Source: Gemmobacter nectariphilus DSM 15620 (GTDB lineage Bacteria > Pseudomonadota > Alphaproteobacteria > Rhodobacterales > Rhodobacteraceae). Taken from it: 64,000 bases of DNA. This document shows, piece by piece, positions 16,565 to 25,088 of the stretch. The notes beneath the pieces are model-generated. The model was not told the origin of the DNA, made no database searches, and saw only the letters and a list, made by a program, of their open reading frames with translations. The stretch's first letter is position 1, and each line of letters opens with the position of its first letter. The stretch is from positions 248,001 to 312,000 of the forward strand of contig NZ_KE386949.1 in NCBI RefSeq assembly GCF_000429765.1, read 5' to 3'. The position numbers and the translations under genes are program-made.

Positions 16565-17491
16565 ATGAAACGGCACCATCACTGGCAGGGGCTGGCAGAG
16601 GCGGATCGCGGCGCCTCGGTTGCCATGGGAAATTTCGACGGCGTGCATCTGGGTCACCGTTCGGTGATTGATCTGGCACGGCGGCCGGGCATGGCGCTTG
16701 GTGTCGTGACCTTCGAGCCCCATCCGCGCGAGTTCTTTGCCCCCGACGCCCCGCCCTTTCGCCTGATGAATGCCGAGGCGCGGGCCAGCCGTCTGGCCCG
16801 GCTGGGGGTCGATCAGCTGTATGAGCTGCCCTTTGATGCCGCCCTCGCCGCGCTGACACCCGAGGATTTCGCCCGCAAGGTTCTGGCCGAGGGACTGGGC
16901 ATCCGGCATATCGTCGTTGGCGCCGATTTCCGGTTCGGCAAGGGCCGGGCGGGCGGGGCTGCGGACCTGGCGGATCTTGGCAAACACCTGGGCTTTGACG
17001 TGACGGTGGCGCCGCTGGTTGAAACCGCCGGGGTCGAGGTGTCATCCACCGCCATTCGCACCGCACTGGCCGAAGGCCGCCCGCGCGATGCCGCCGCCAT
17101 GCTGGGTCACTGGCACCGGATCGAGGGCGAGGTTCTGCACGGTGAAAAGCGCGGGCGCGAGCTGGGCTTTCCCACGGCCAACATGGCGCTGACCGGCCTG
17201 CATCTGCCGCGTTTCGGGGTCTATGCCGTCAAGATCGACGTGCTGACCGGGCCGCACGCGGGCAGCTATCATGGCGCCGCCAGCCTGGGGGTGCGGCCGA
17301 TGTTTGGGGAAAACCTGCCGAACCTTGAAACCTTCCTGTTCGATTTCAAGGGCAGCCTTTATGGTGAACGGCTGTCGGTCGCTCTGGTCGATTTCCTGCG
17401 GCCGGAACTGAAATTCGATGGCCTGCCCGCGCTGATCGCCCAGATGGATGCGGATTGCGATCAGGCGCGCAAGCTGCTGGCCGAGGTCTAG
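16565..17491 (+). CDS. ribF: Bifunctional riboflavin kinase/FMN adenylyltransferase
   Basis: The 308-residue enzyme has an N-terminal FAD synthetase domain with MGNFDGVHLGH and a TAIR (S/T)AIR segment (SSTAIRTAL). The C-terminal riboflavin kinase domain contains GEVLHGEKRGRELGFPTANM. It phosphorylates riboflavin to FMN and adenylates FMN to FAD in the cytoplasm. It lies 30 bases after the MaoC gene and is probably cotranscribed. FAD from this enzyme would serve trxB and other flavoproteins. Confidence 0.96.
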   Translation: MKRHHHWQGLAEADRGASVAMGNFDGVHLGHRSVIDLARRPGMALGVVTFEPHPREFFAPDAPPFRLMNAEARASRLARLGVDQLYELPFDAALAALTPEDFARKVLAEGLGIRHIVVGADFRFGKGRAGGAADLADLGKHLGFDVTVAPLVETAGVEVSSTAIRTALAEGRPRDAAAMLGHWHRIEGEVLHGEKRGRELGFPTANMALTGLHLPRFGVYAVKIDVLTGPHAGSYHGAASLGVRPMFGENLPNLETFLFDFKGSLYGERLSVALVDFLRPELKFDGLPALIAQMDADCDQARKLLAEV

Positions 17492-17514
17492 GCCTGGCCT
17501 GCGGCCCGCAACGG

Positions 17515-17943
17515 TCAGTTGCTGAAGGCGTCGATCAGGTTCAGCACCGCGATGATCTTGCGCGTCTCGCTGTCGACCCGATAGATCGCGCGGTCGTCGC
17601 GGTAATAGCTCCAGCCGGGCTGAAGCGGCAGATCATAGCGGCGCGGGTCGCGGATGACGATGTAATCGCCGCCCAGAATGCTGCCGACGCGGGTGCCATA
17701 GTCGACAGACTTGCGGGCCTGCCCCGGCGGCACACAGGGCGGGTTCTTCTTGGCAAGGCCCGGCGGACAGTTGAAATCGGCCCGGTAGCGATCGTCGTGG
17801 CGCCCGTGATCGTCGCGCCGGTCCATCTGGCCGTGCCCCTGCCATTTGCCATGGCCCTTCCCCGACCCCGGGTCGGCAGCACCCGGCGCGGCGGCAAGCG
17901 TCAGCACAAGGCCGGCGGCGGCAAGTTTCGGAATGAGCGTCAT
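17515..17943 (-). CDS. Secreted His/Asp-rich protein of unknown function
   Basis: The 142-residue product has a signal peptide (MTLIPKLAAAGLVLTLAAA, cleavage near APGAAD). A charged His/Asp/Arg-rich linker follows (about residues 28-54), then NCPPGLAKKNPPCVPPGQARK with two cysteines, and a C-terminal domain containing DYIVIRDPRRYDLP. The last part resembles the RcnB-type periplasmic domain. The His-rich linker could bind metal, but that is inference. The gene is convergent with ribF, with 23 bases between the stops. Confidence 0.65.
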   Translation of the reverse strand: MTLIPKLAAAGLVLTLAAAPGAADPGSGKGHGKWQGHGQMDRRDDHGRHDDRYRADFNCPPGLAKKNPPCVPPGQARKSVDYGTRVGSILGGDYIVIRDPRRYDLPLQPGWSYYRDDRAIYRVDSETRKIIAVLNLIDAFSN

Positions 17944-18045
17944 GGTCCTGCTCCGTCTGTAATCCTCGATGGGGATATAACGGGTGTGGACGGCAAAGGT
18001 TGCGCCCTGAATCCGGGCTAGGCAAAAGGGCGCCGATCCGTGGCC

Positions 18046-18627
18046 CTAGCGTCGGCGGCAATTCTCCAGCTGGGTGCGGTAGGTCTCGGACCGGCTGGCG
18101 ACGCGGTCGGACACGGCCATCAGCCAGGGCTTGGCCCGGTGGCTGCCACGGGCAAATCCGGCGCGTCCTTCGTGATAGGCCAGATACTGGTTGCGGGCAT
18201 CGGCGCGGTGAATGCCCAGCCGCTCCTCGGACTTGACGAAATACCAGCCCATGAAATCGGTCGCATCCTGAATGCGGTCGCGGCGCGCACCGTTGCGGCC
18301 AGTTTCCTCCTGGTATTCGCGCCAGGTGTCGTCCAGTGCCTGGCTATAGCCATAGGCCGAACTTTGGCGCCCCATGGGAATCACCCCCAGCGCAAAGCGA
18401 TAGGGGGTGCGGGCATTGCCGATGAATTTCGATTCCTGATGAATCACCGCCATCTGCACATGCACGGGCACGCCCCAACGACGTTCCGCCGCCTGCATGG
18501 CGCGGTAATACTTGGGCCGTTCGTCCGCCAGCCCACATGCATTGTCCAGATTGCGAGGCGCCGAATAGTTGCCCCCGCACGATCCCAGCACCAGCAGCAG
18601 CGCCACGGCGCGAAAGACTTTACGCAT
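18046..18627 (-). CDS. Lytic transglycosylase (SLT-like) lipoprotein
   Basis: The 193-residue product has a lipoprotein signal (LLLVLGSCG, with the lipobox Cys near residue 17) and an SLT-type muramidase domain. The catalytic glutamate is in MAVIHQESKFIG, and the downstream GYSQALDDTW and YLAYHEGRAGF match family positions. It would cleave peptidoglycan glycan strands from the outer-membrane side. It diverges from hspQ, and the shared 193-base region holds an 8-bp dyad around AT-rich sequence. Lgt, required to anchor it, is encoded at 3139. Confidence 0.85.
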   Translation of the reverse strand: MRKVFRAVALLLVLGSCGGNYSAPRNLDNACGLADERPKYYRAMQAAERRWGVPVHVQMAVIHQESKFIGNARTPYRFALGVIPMGRQSSAYGYSQALDDTWREYQEETGRNGARRDRIQDATDFMGWYFVKSEERLGIHRADARNQYLAYHEGRAGFARGSHRAKPWLMAVSDRVASRSETYRTQLENCRRR

Positions 18628-18641
18628 CTGTTTCTTGCCTG

Positions 18642-18674
18642 CCCGATTTTTGCTACACTATACGCCAAATCGGG
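18642..18674. promoter_or_regulatory. Inverted repeat enclosing an AT-rich -10-like segment before hspQ
   Basis: CCCGATTT (18642-18649) and AAATCGGG (18667-18674) are exact complements flanking 17 bases that contain TACACTATAC. TTGCCT at 18635-18640 is a possible -35, 18 bases before TATACG. The site could be an operator over a divergent promoter. Confidence 0.4.
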
Positions 18675-18820
18675 GCGCGAGGAAATCCCGCCGTGTCATG
18701 CGGGGCAATCAGATTGCCGTGTCCCGCGCCTCGTCCGAACAGACTGTTTCGCTCTGACACGGGACCGGCTGGTGGACAAGATGATGTGACAGCAGTAGTT
18801 AACCCTTGGGGGTTGTTGCC

Positions 18821-19147
18821 ATGCTGAAGTCTCAGGCCAAGTATCATCTGGGTCAGGTGCTGCGTCACCGCAAGCACCCCTTCCGGGGGGTGGTGTTCGA
18901 CGTGGACGCCATGTTCTCGAACACCGAGGAATGGTATGCCGCCATTCCCGAGGAAAGCCGACCGAAAAAGGACCAGCCGTTCTATCACCTGCTGGCCGAG
19001 AACGATCAAAGCTATTACGTCGCCTATGTGTCCGAGCAGAACCTAGTGCCCGATGACACGGGCGAGCCGGTCGATCACCCCGACCTGCCCGATCTGTTCG
19101 GCGATTTCGAGGATGGGCGCTATCCGCTTCAGTTCCAGTTGAACTGA
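18821..19147 (+). CDS. hspQ: Heat shock protein HspQ (hemimethylated-DNA-binding family)
   Basis: The 108-residue protein matches the HspQ/YccV family, with KYHLGQVLRHRKHPFRGVVF, DVDAMFSNTEEWY and FYHLLAENDQSYYVAYVSEQ. In Enterobacteria HspQ specifies or enhances Lon-dependent degradation and is a heat-shock gene. The ATG at 18821 gives the family N-terminus; a TTG 15 bases upstream is less likely. It diverges from the lytic transglycosylase gene and is followed by the DUF599 gene after 55 bases. I could not recognise a heat-shock promoter. Confidence 0.92.
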   Translation: MLKSQAKYHLGQVLRHRKHPFRGVVFDVDAMFSNTEEWYAAIPEESRPKKDQPFYHLLAENDQSYYVAYVSEQNLVPDDTGEPVDHPDLPDLFGDFEDGRYPLQFQLN

Positions 19148-19202
19148 CGCGGGGTTTTCGGGCGGGCTTTCGGGCCGGCCGCGCTGCGGCTATGGTCTGC
19201 GC

Positions 19203-19901
19203 ATGACGATCGAAACCCTTGTCCAGGCCTTTACCCCGTTCGATGCGCTGGCGCTGGCGCTGCTGCTGGCCGGCTGGCTGGGGCTTGGCTGGCTGATCGA
19301 ACATCCGCCCCGGCGGCGCCCGTCGGTTGCCGTGCTGATGGCCGATGTGCGCCGCGACTGGATGCGCACCTTTGTCACCCGTCAGCCGCGCATCTTCGAT
19401 GCCAATGTGATCGACAGCCTGCGCCAGTCCACTGCCTTCTTCGCCTCGGCCACCATGATCGCCATGGGCGGCGGGGTCGCGCTGATGGGCGACACGGAAC
19501 GGCTGGCCGGCTTTGTCAGCGACTTCACGCTGCAGACCAGCCGGCAGGCGCTGGAAACCAAGCTGCTGATCGTGCTGCTGCTGGTGGCGAATGCGCTGCT
19601 GAAATTCGTCTGGGCGAACCGGCTGTTCGGCTATTGCTCGATCCTGATGGCCTCGGTCCCGAACGATCCCGAAGACCCGCAGGCCTATCCGCGCGCCGCC
19701 CAGGCCGCCGAGGTCAACATCACCGCCGCGCGCAGCTTCAACCGCGGGCTTCAGTCGGTCTATTTCGCGCTGGCGGCGCTGGCATGGCTGGCCGGCCCCC
19801 TGGCGCTGACCGGGGCAGTGCTGCTGACCTGCGCGGTGATGGCGCGGCGTGAATTTGCCTCGGAATCGCGCGGGGTGATCCTTGGGGGCCGGGCCGGATG
19901 A
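19203..19901 (+). CDS. DUF599 membrane protein
   Basis: The 232-residue protein has about four hydrophobic segments (roughly residues 14-33, 78-97, 117-136 and 185-215). Its polar N-terminal motif RRDWMRTFVTRQPRIFDANV is typical of DUF599 as I know it. Function is unknown. Its stop region overlaps the next gene's start by four bases (ATGA at 19898-19901), so it is translationally coupled to the glycosyltransferase-like gene, which suggests both act on the same membrane or envelope process. Confidence 0.8.
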   Translation: MTIETLVQAFTPFDALALALLLAGWLGLGWLIEHPPRRRPSVAVLMADVRRDWMRTFVTRQPRIFDANVIDSLRQSTAFFASATMIAMGGGVALMGDTERLAGFVSDFTLQTSRQALETKLLIVLLLVANALLKFVWANRLFGYCSILMASVPNDPEDPQAYPRAAQAAEVNITAARSFNRGLQSVYFALAALAWLAGPLALTGAVLLTCAVMARREFASESRGVILGGRAG

Positions 19902-21187
19902 CCACGGCGCTGGTGCTGGGGATTACCGCCGATCTGGATTTCGCGGCCGGGGCGTTTCTGGCCGGGTTCCGGCGCCACAACCCCGATTTCGCCGGCGAGG
20001 TGGTCATCTTGCACGATGGCCTGCCCCCGGCCGCGCAGGCGGCGCTGTCGCGGCTGGAGCCCCGGTTGCGGCTGGAGCCCTATGGCCGCGCGCAGGCACG
20101 GGCGCGGCTGGCGGCGGCCGGCCTGACCCGACCGGCGCAGATCGGCCGCGCGCTGGACCGGCGCAGCCCGATGATGCTGGCCAAGTTCGAGATGTTCGAC
20201 TGGCTGGACCGCTATGAAACCGCCGTCTGGTGCGATGTGGACATGCTGGTCCGTGCGCCGGTGGCCGATCTGTGGCAGGCCGGGCCGCTGGGCTGGCGCA
20301 GCCTGGCCGATGGCGCGCTGCTCCGGCGCCGGCGCACCCTGAGCGCGGTTGCCGACCTGATGACGGTCCATGATGTGCCCTTGCCCAATGGCGGGGTGGT
20401 GGTGGCCGGCGCTGCGCTGCGCGAGCGCTGGCGGATCGGCGCGGCCGATCTTTACGCCATGGTGGCCGAACTGGTCCGCCGCACCCGCGCCGAGACGCTG
20501 GACGAGCTGGCACTGTTCCTGCTGGCCAGTGCGCAGGGCATCCCGGTCACGGCGCTGGATCCGGCGCTGAATCAGTCGGTCGCCGCGCCCGGGCCGCAGG
20601 CGGCGCGCATCCTGCATGCGATCGGGCCGGACAAGTTCTGGAACTCGGCCCCCCTGCGGCTGACCTGCCCTGACTGGCAGGCCGACCATGACCGCTGGGT
20701 CGCCGCAGGCGGGCGCCCTGCCCCGCCGCCTGACCGGCTGGCCGAGGTGCAGCCGCTGGCGCCGGATGCGGCGCTGGCCGCTGCCCGCAACCGGGCGTTC
20801 TGGCAAGACCTGTGGCACGAACTTGGCCCCGCGCTGCCCACGGGCCTGTGGCCCGATCTGCGCACCGATCGGCCCTATCTGCGCCTGTATCTGACCGGCC
20901 ACGACCGATCAGCCTGGGCCGAGCTGACGGCCGCGCCTGCGGCCGACCGGCTGCGGATCGCCGCAGGGCTGGAGCGGGCCGACCTGCACGATGACGGCCT
21001 GCCCGACCGGCTTGATCGCGCGCTGACGGCCGCGGGGCTGGGGCTGACGCGCAAGGATGCCCGCCTGCTGCATGTCTGGTTCCGCGACGTCCCGCGCGAT
21101 GCGGTGCCCGCGACCCTCGGCCAGATGCGCGATGCCCTGTCGAACGCCCTCTCCCAGACCATAGGCCCACCATGCCCGCAGCCCTGA
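19898..21187 (+). CDS. GT8-like glycosyltransferase
   Basis: The 429-residue protein has the GT-A signature of family 8. A DVD metal-binding triad lies in AVWCDVDMLVRAP (residues 113-115), PNGGVVVAG follows, and HAIGPDKFW (residues 240-248) corresponds to the GT8 HxxGxxKPW motif. These enzymes transfer a sugar from a nucleotide-sugar donor, often to lipopolysaccharide or glycan acceptors. The last 180 residues, rich in Ala, Arg and Asp, match no domain I know. No LPS genes are adjacent. The 3' end overlaps the CbiX-like gene by 16 bases. Confidence 0.75.
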   Translation: MTTALVLGITADLDFAAGAFLAGFRRHNPDFAGEVVILHDGLPPAAQAALSRLEPRLRLEPYGRAQARARLAAAGLTRPAQIGRALDRRSPMMLAKFEMFDWLDRYETAVWCDVDMLVRAPVADLWQAGPLGWRSLADGALLRRRRTLSAVADLMTVHDVPLPNGGVVVAGAALRERWRIGAADLYAMVAELVRRTRAETLDELALFLLASAQGIPVTALDPALNQSVAAPGPQAARILHAIGPDKFWNSAPLRLTCPDWQADHDRWVAAGGRPAPPPDRLAEVQPLAPDAALAAARNRAFWQDLWHELGPALPTGLWPDLRTDRPYLRLYLTGHDRSAWAELTAAPAADRLRIAAGLERADLHDDGLPDRLDRALTAAGLGLTRKDARLLHVWFRDVPRDAVPATLGQMRDALSNALSQTIGPPCPQP

Positions 21188-21867
21188 TCGTCGCCCACGG
21201 ATCGCCCGCAGACCCCGCCCCGCAAGAGGCCGCCTTGCAGGTGCTGGCCGCGCAGGTCGGCGCACATCTGCCAGGCTGGACCGTGCTTGGCGCCACGCTT
21301 GCCATGCCTGGCGCGCTGGAAACCGCGCTGGACCGGGCGGGACCAGAGGCGATGATCTATCCGTTCTTCATGGCGCAAGGCTGGTTCACGGGGCGCGAGC
21401 TGCCGCGCCGGCTGGCGGCCGCCGGGGCCAGCGGGCGGCGCCAGCTGGACCCGTTCGGGACCGACCCGGATTTGCCGGCGCTGATGGCCCATGTGGCAAC
21501 CGAAGGCGCCGCAGCCCACGGCCTGACCCCCAGGGCCAGCACCCTGTTGCTGGCCGCCCATGGCAGCAAGGTATCCCGCACCTCGGCCGACAGCACCTAT
21601 GCGATGGCCGATCACCTGCGCCGACTGACCGATTTTGCCCGTGTCGAGGTCGGATTTGTCGAGGAAGCGCCCTTTCTGGACGATGCGGCGCGGATCGACG
21701 GCCCGGCGCTGTGCCTGCCGTTCTTTGCCCTGCGCGCCGGCCATGTGGCGGGCGATGTGCCCGAGGCGCTGGCCAAGGCGGGGTTCAGCGGCCCGCTGCT
21801 GCCCGCCATCGGGGAACATCCGCAGGCCGCAGCCCTGATTGCCGCCGCGCTAATGCGCCAGCGCTGA
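21172..21867 (+). CDS. CbiX/SirB-type chelatase-like protein
   Basis: The 231-residue protein has two half-domains of the CbiX/SirB fold, with H9 in ALIVAHGSPADP and H130 in LLLAAHGSK. Such proteins insert cobalt, nickel or iron into sirohydrochlorin-type rings. The second half retains the GxVxEAPFL-like EEAPFLDDA, and FALRAGHVAGDVP fits the C-terminal site. No cobalamin or siroheme genes are adjacent, so the metal and ring are uncertain; B12-dependent Ecm is encoded in this window. The start overlaps the upstream gene by 16 bases. Confidence 0.8.
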   Translation: MPAALIVAHGSPADPAPQEAALQVLAAQVGAHLPGWTVLGATLAMPGALETALDRAGPEAMIYPFFMAQGWFTGRELPRRLAAAGASGRRQLDPFGTDPDLPALMAHVATEGAAAHGLTPRASTLLLAAHGSKVSRTSADSTYAMADHLRRLTDFARVEVGFVEEAPFLDDAARIDGPALCLPFFALRAGHVAGDVPEALAKAGFSGPLLPAIGEHPQAAALIAAALMRQR

Positions 21868-21928
21868 CCGTCGACCTGGGCCCGGAACGCGGCATCAGGC
21901 CGGGGGGCCACCCTTGTCGCCCGGCCGC

Positions 21929-22441
21929 CTAGTCGGCTGCCAGCCGGCGGAAATAGCCATCGCGATACATCAGCATCGGCCCGTCACCGCTGTGCAGCGC
22001 CGTGACCTGGCCGATGAAGATGGAATGCGTCCCGCAAGGCACCGTCTGGACGACCCGGCACTCGAACGAGGCCACGGTATTGGCCAGCATCGGCGCCCCG
22101 GTCCCCCCGGCAAGCCAGTGGCCTTCGGCAAAACGCGCCTCGGGATCCAGTTTCGAGGTCGAGAACAGCCGCGCGATATTGGCCTGTTCCTCGGTCAGGA
22201 AGTTCACCGCAAAGGCGCCCGAGTCGGTGATCAGCTGCTCGGCCGTGGCGCCCCGGTTGATGCAGACCAGAAGGGTCGGCGGATCGGCGGTTGCCGAACA
22301 GACCGCCGTTGCCGTCAGGCCGTTGCGCGTGGTCCCGGTGCGGGCCGTGATCACCGCGACCGGCGAGGCCACCTTGCGCATGGCAAGGCGGAACTCTTCG
22401 GGCGCGATCGTGTCGATCTGGGCGTCGAGCTGCATGGGCAT
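21929..22441 (-). CDS. Flavin reductase family protein (HpaC-like)
   Basis: The 170-residue protein fits the flavin reductase-like FMN-binding family: FRLAMRKVASPVAVITA, GLTATAVCSATADPPTLLVC and FAVNFLTEEQANIARLFS. Members reduce FMN or FAD for a two-component monooxygenase, or hold flavin themselves. No partner oxygenase gene is visible nearby. It is the last gene of the minus-strand operon that begins with the SDR at 28107, and 12 bases separate it from the SnoaL-like gene. Confidence 0.88.
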   Translation of the reverse strand: MPMQLDAQIDTIAPEEFRLAMRKVASPVAVITARTGTTRNGLTATAVCSATADPPTLLVCINRGATAEQLITDSGAFAVNFLTEEQANIARLFSTSKLDPEARFAEGHWLAGGTGAPMLANTVASFECRVVQTVPCGTHSIFIGQVTALHSGDGPMLMYRDGYFRRLAAD

Positions 22442-22453
22442 CTCCCTGCGCGG

Positions 22454-22966
22454 TCAGCGGCGGCCGATCCGGTAGACCGGATCGTCGGGATAGCTGCCCC
22501 CCACCGGCTGGCGCGGGCCGAACCGTTCGGCATCGGTCCCCTCGGGCGCAGGCTGCGGATCCACCCAGTCATAGGCAACGACCCGTTCGGCAACGCGCCA
22601 TTCCTCGCCCCGCTTTTCGAACAGATCGCAATAGCGGCCCGACATCATCACCTGGCGCACCACACCATCGGGCCCGGTCCCGCGCTGCAGGGCCAGCCAA
22701 TAGGTTTCCACCGCCGCGCGGCCATCGCCGCGAAATTCGATCAGGATGTTGCCGACATGGTGGATGTTGCGCGGCCCCGTCGCCCAGGCCGCCTTGACCC
22801 AGTCGAAAAAGCCCTCGACCGGACCCTGATAGGCGCCATGACGATCCGTCGCATCCGGCCAATAGGAGGACCGCAGCGCGGCTTCATCGGCCCGGTCGAT
22901 GCCCCGGCAATAGCGGTGGATGCAATCGCGGATCGCCTCGCGGTCGATAAGATCCTGAAGGGTCAT
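22454..22966 (-). CDS. SnoaL-like (NTF2-fold) protein
   Basis: The 170-residue protein has the NTF2/SnoaL layout: IRDCIHRYCRGIDRADEAAL at the N-terminus, NIHHVGNILIEF in the middle and MSGRYCDLFEKRGEEWRVAE near the end. The family includes dehydratases, isomerases and subunits of ring-modifying enzymes; which applies here cannot be said. It lies four bases after the acyl-CoA synthetase gene and before the flavin reductase, so a role in the same catabolic pathway is likely. Confidence 0.82.
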   Translation of the reverse strand: MTLQDLIDREAIRDCIHRYCRGIDRADEAALRSSYWPDATDRHGAYQGPVEGFFDWVKAAWATGPRNIHHVGNILIEFRGDGRAAVETYWLALQRGTGPDGVVRQVMMSGRYCDLFEKRGEEWRVAERVVAYDWVDPQPAPEGTDAERFGPRQPVGGSYPDDPVYRIGRR

Positions 22967-22970
22967 GGCC

Positions 22971-25085
22971 TTACTCCTTGCGCAGAACGATCAGGGCATC
23001 CAGGGGAACGACACCCTGCCCCACCGGCATCACCCGCACCGGATTAAGGTCGATGCTGTCGACCCGGTCGGCATGGGCCGCGGCAAAGCGCGACAGATCC
23101 GACAGGAACTGCGCCAGCGCGTCCACATCGGCGGGTTCCGCGCCACGGGCACCTTGCAGCAGGGCATAGCCCTTGATCTCGCGGATCATGCGGTGCGCCT
23201 CGGCCACGCCAAAGGGGGCGGCGCGGAAGGTCACATCCTTGAGCACCTCGACGAAGATGCCGCCAAGGCCGAACATCACCACCGGCCCAAGCACCGGGTC
23301 CAGCGCGGTGCCGACGATGCATTCCACCCCGCCCTGCACCATCGGGGCAATGGCGATGCCTTCGATCCGGGCGTCGGGCGCCTTGGCCGCTGCGCGCTCA
23401 AGGATGGTGGCGGCGGCGCTGCGGGCCTCGTCCGCGGTCTTCACATTGACGATGACGCCGCCCACCTCGGTCTTGTGGGCAATGTCGGGGGACGAGATTT
23501 TCAGCACCACCGGAAAGCCGACCCCCGCCGCTGCGGCGCCCACGTCGCCGCCGGGCGCAACCAGTGCCTCGGCCGGGAACCTGAGGCCGGCGCGCGCCAG
23601 CACCGCCTTGGCGGCCGCCTCGCTGATCGGGCCTTCGGGCAACTCGATGCGCGGGACGGGGGGCAACGGCTCGGCCGCCTGCGCCGCGTCAAAGCCCTGA
23701 CGGAACTTTACCAGCGCGCCCAGGGCATGGGCCAGCGCCGATCCATCCTCGTAGACCAGAAATCCCTCGGCCTCATAGCGCCGGATTTCCTCGATCGGGG
23801 CGGACATGGTGACAGCGCGCAGGGTGCCAGGCTTGCCCTTGCCTGCGGCGAACAGGGCATTGCGCACGCCCTCGGCAAAGGTCCTGGTGCCCGGCCCGGT
23901 GCCAAGGATGCCGGCCCAGATGTCATAGCCGCCGCGATCCAGCATCATCGCCGCGCATTTGGTCATCAGCGACAGATCATTCCCGGCCTGCCCCGTCGCA
24001 TCCACCGGGTTGCGCGGCGCGGCAAAGGGGATCGCGGCCTTCAGATCGGCCTGCGCATCCTCGGGCATCGGCGACACGTCCAGCCCCGCCGCTTCGGCAT
24101 CATCGGCCAGCTGGATGCCGAAGCCCCCCGAGGTGGTGAAGATCCCGATCCTGTTGCCCGCCGGATAGATGCCGCCCGCGCAGGCATAGGCAATGTCGAT
24201 CTGTTCCGCCGTGGTCGCTGCCCGATGCGCGCCATACTGGCGCAGCACCGCATCAAAGACCGCATCCGACCCGGCCAGCGAGGCGGTATGCGAGGCTGCC
24301 GCCTCGGCCCCGACAGAGGACCGCCCGGTCTTCATGAACACCACCGCCTTGCCCATGGCCCGCGCCCGGTCCAGCGCGTCGATGAACAGATCGCGGTCCT
24401 TGACCCCTTCGGCATAGGCCATGACGACGCGGGTTTCGGGCCGGTCCACCACCCAGCGCAGGGTTTCCGACACGTCGATGTCGCATTCGTTGCCCGTCGT
24501 CACCCAATGCGACAGGCCCATGCCACGCTGGCGGGCCAGATGCGCAAGGTGGGCGCCATAGGCCCCGCTTTGCGAGACGATGGCCACCGGCCCGGCCGGC
24601 ATCAGCCCGGTATCAAGCGCAATGGTGAAGGTGCCGTAATAGCCTTCGGCCGGGTTGAACACCCCAAGGCAGTTCGGCCCCAGAAGGCGCATCCCGCCCG
24701 CCCGCGCCGCTGCGACCATGCGCGACTGCAGGGCCGCGCCTTCGGGCCCGGCCTCGGCAAAGCCGGCGGTAAAGACGATGGCCGCCTTGACCCCGCGCGC
24801 CGCGCAATCCTCGACCGCCTGCAAGGTGGCGCCGGCAGGCACCGCCAGGATCGCCACATCGGGCGCCGCCGGCAGATCCGCGACCGAGCCAAAGGCCGGC
24901 AGGCCCTGCACCGTCTCGCGGCCCGGATTGACCGGATAGACCGCCCCCTTGAACCCGCCTTCGCGCAGGTATCGCAGCGGGCGCCCGCCAATGCGGGCAA
25001 CATTGTCCGACGCGCCGACGATGGCAATCGAACGCGGGGACAGCAGGGCAGAGAGCGAGTCGGTCAAAGCGGTCTTCCTTGGCAA
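22971..25085 (-). CDS. NDP-forming acyl-CoA synthetase (acetate-CoA ligase, ADP-forming family)
   Basis: The 704-residue single-chain enzyme has the alpha-type CoA-binding domain (LLSPRSIAIVGASDNVARIGG), the phosphohistidine segment ASHTASLAGSD, and a C-terminal ATP-grasp domain with VVLKISSPDIAHKTEVGGV. It couples acyl-CoA cleavage or formation to ADP/ATP through a phospho-His intermediate. The substrate is unknown; the operon context (SDR, SMP-30, SnoaL-like) suggests an organic acid from a catabolic route. Four bases separate it from the SMP-30 gene. Confidence 0.93.
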   Translation of the reverse strand: MPRKTALTDSLSALLSPRSIAIVGASDNVARIGGRPLRYLREGGFKGAVYPVNPGRETVQGLPAFGSVADLPAAPDVAILAVPAGATLQAVEDCAARGVKAAIVFTAGFAEAGPEGAALQSRMVAAARAGGMRLLGPNCLGVFNPAEGYYGTFTIALDTGLMPAGPVAIVSQSGAYGAHLAHLARQRGMGLSHWVTTGNECDIDVSETLRWVVDRPETRVVMAYAEGVKDRDLFIDALDRARAMGKAVVFMKTGRSSVGAEAAASHTASLAGSDAVFDAVLRQYGAHRAATTAEQIDIAYACAGGIYPAGNRIGIFTTSGGFGIQLADDAEAAGLDVSPMPEDAQADLKAAIPFAAPRNPVDATGQAGNDLSLMTKCAAMMLDRGGYDIWAGILGTGPGTRTFAEGVRNALFAAGKGKPGTLRAVTMSAPIEEIRRYEAEGFLVYEDGSALAHALGALVKFRQGFDAAQAAEPLPPVPRIELPEGPISEAAAKAVLARAGLRFPAEALVAPGGDVGAAAAGVGFPVVLKISSPDIAHKTEVGGVIVNVKTADEARSAAATILERAAAKAPDARIEGIAIAPMVQGGVECIVGTALDPVLGPVVMFGLGGIFVEVLKDVTFRAAPFGVAEAHRMIREIKGYALLQGARGAEPADVDALAQFLSDLSRFAAAHADRVDSIDLNPVRVMPVGQGVVPLDALIVLRKE

Positions 25086-25088
25086 CGG

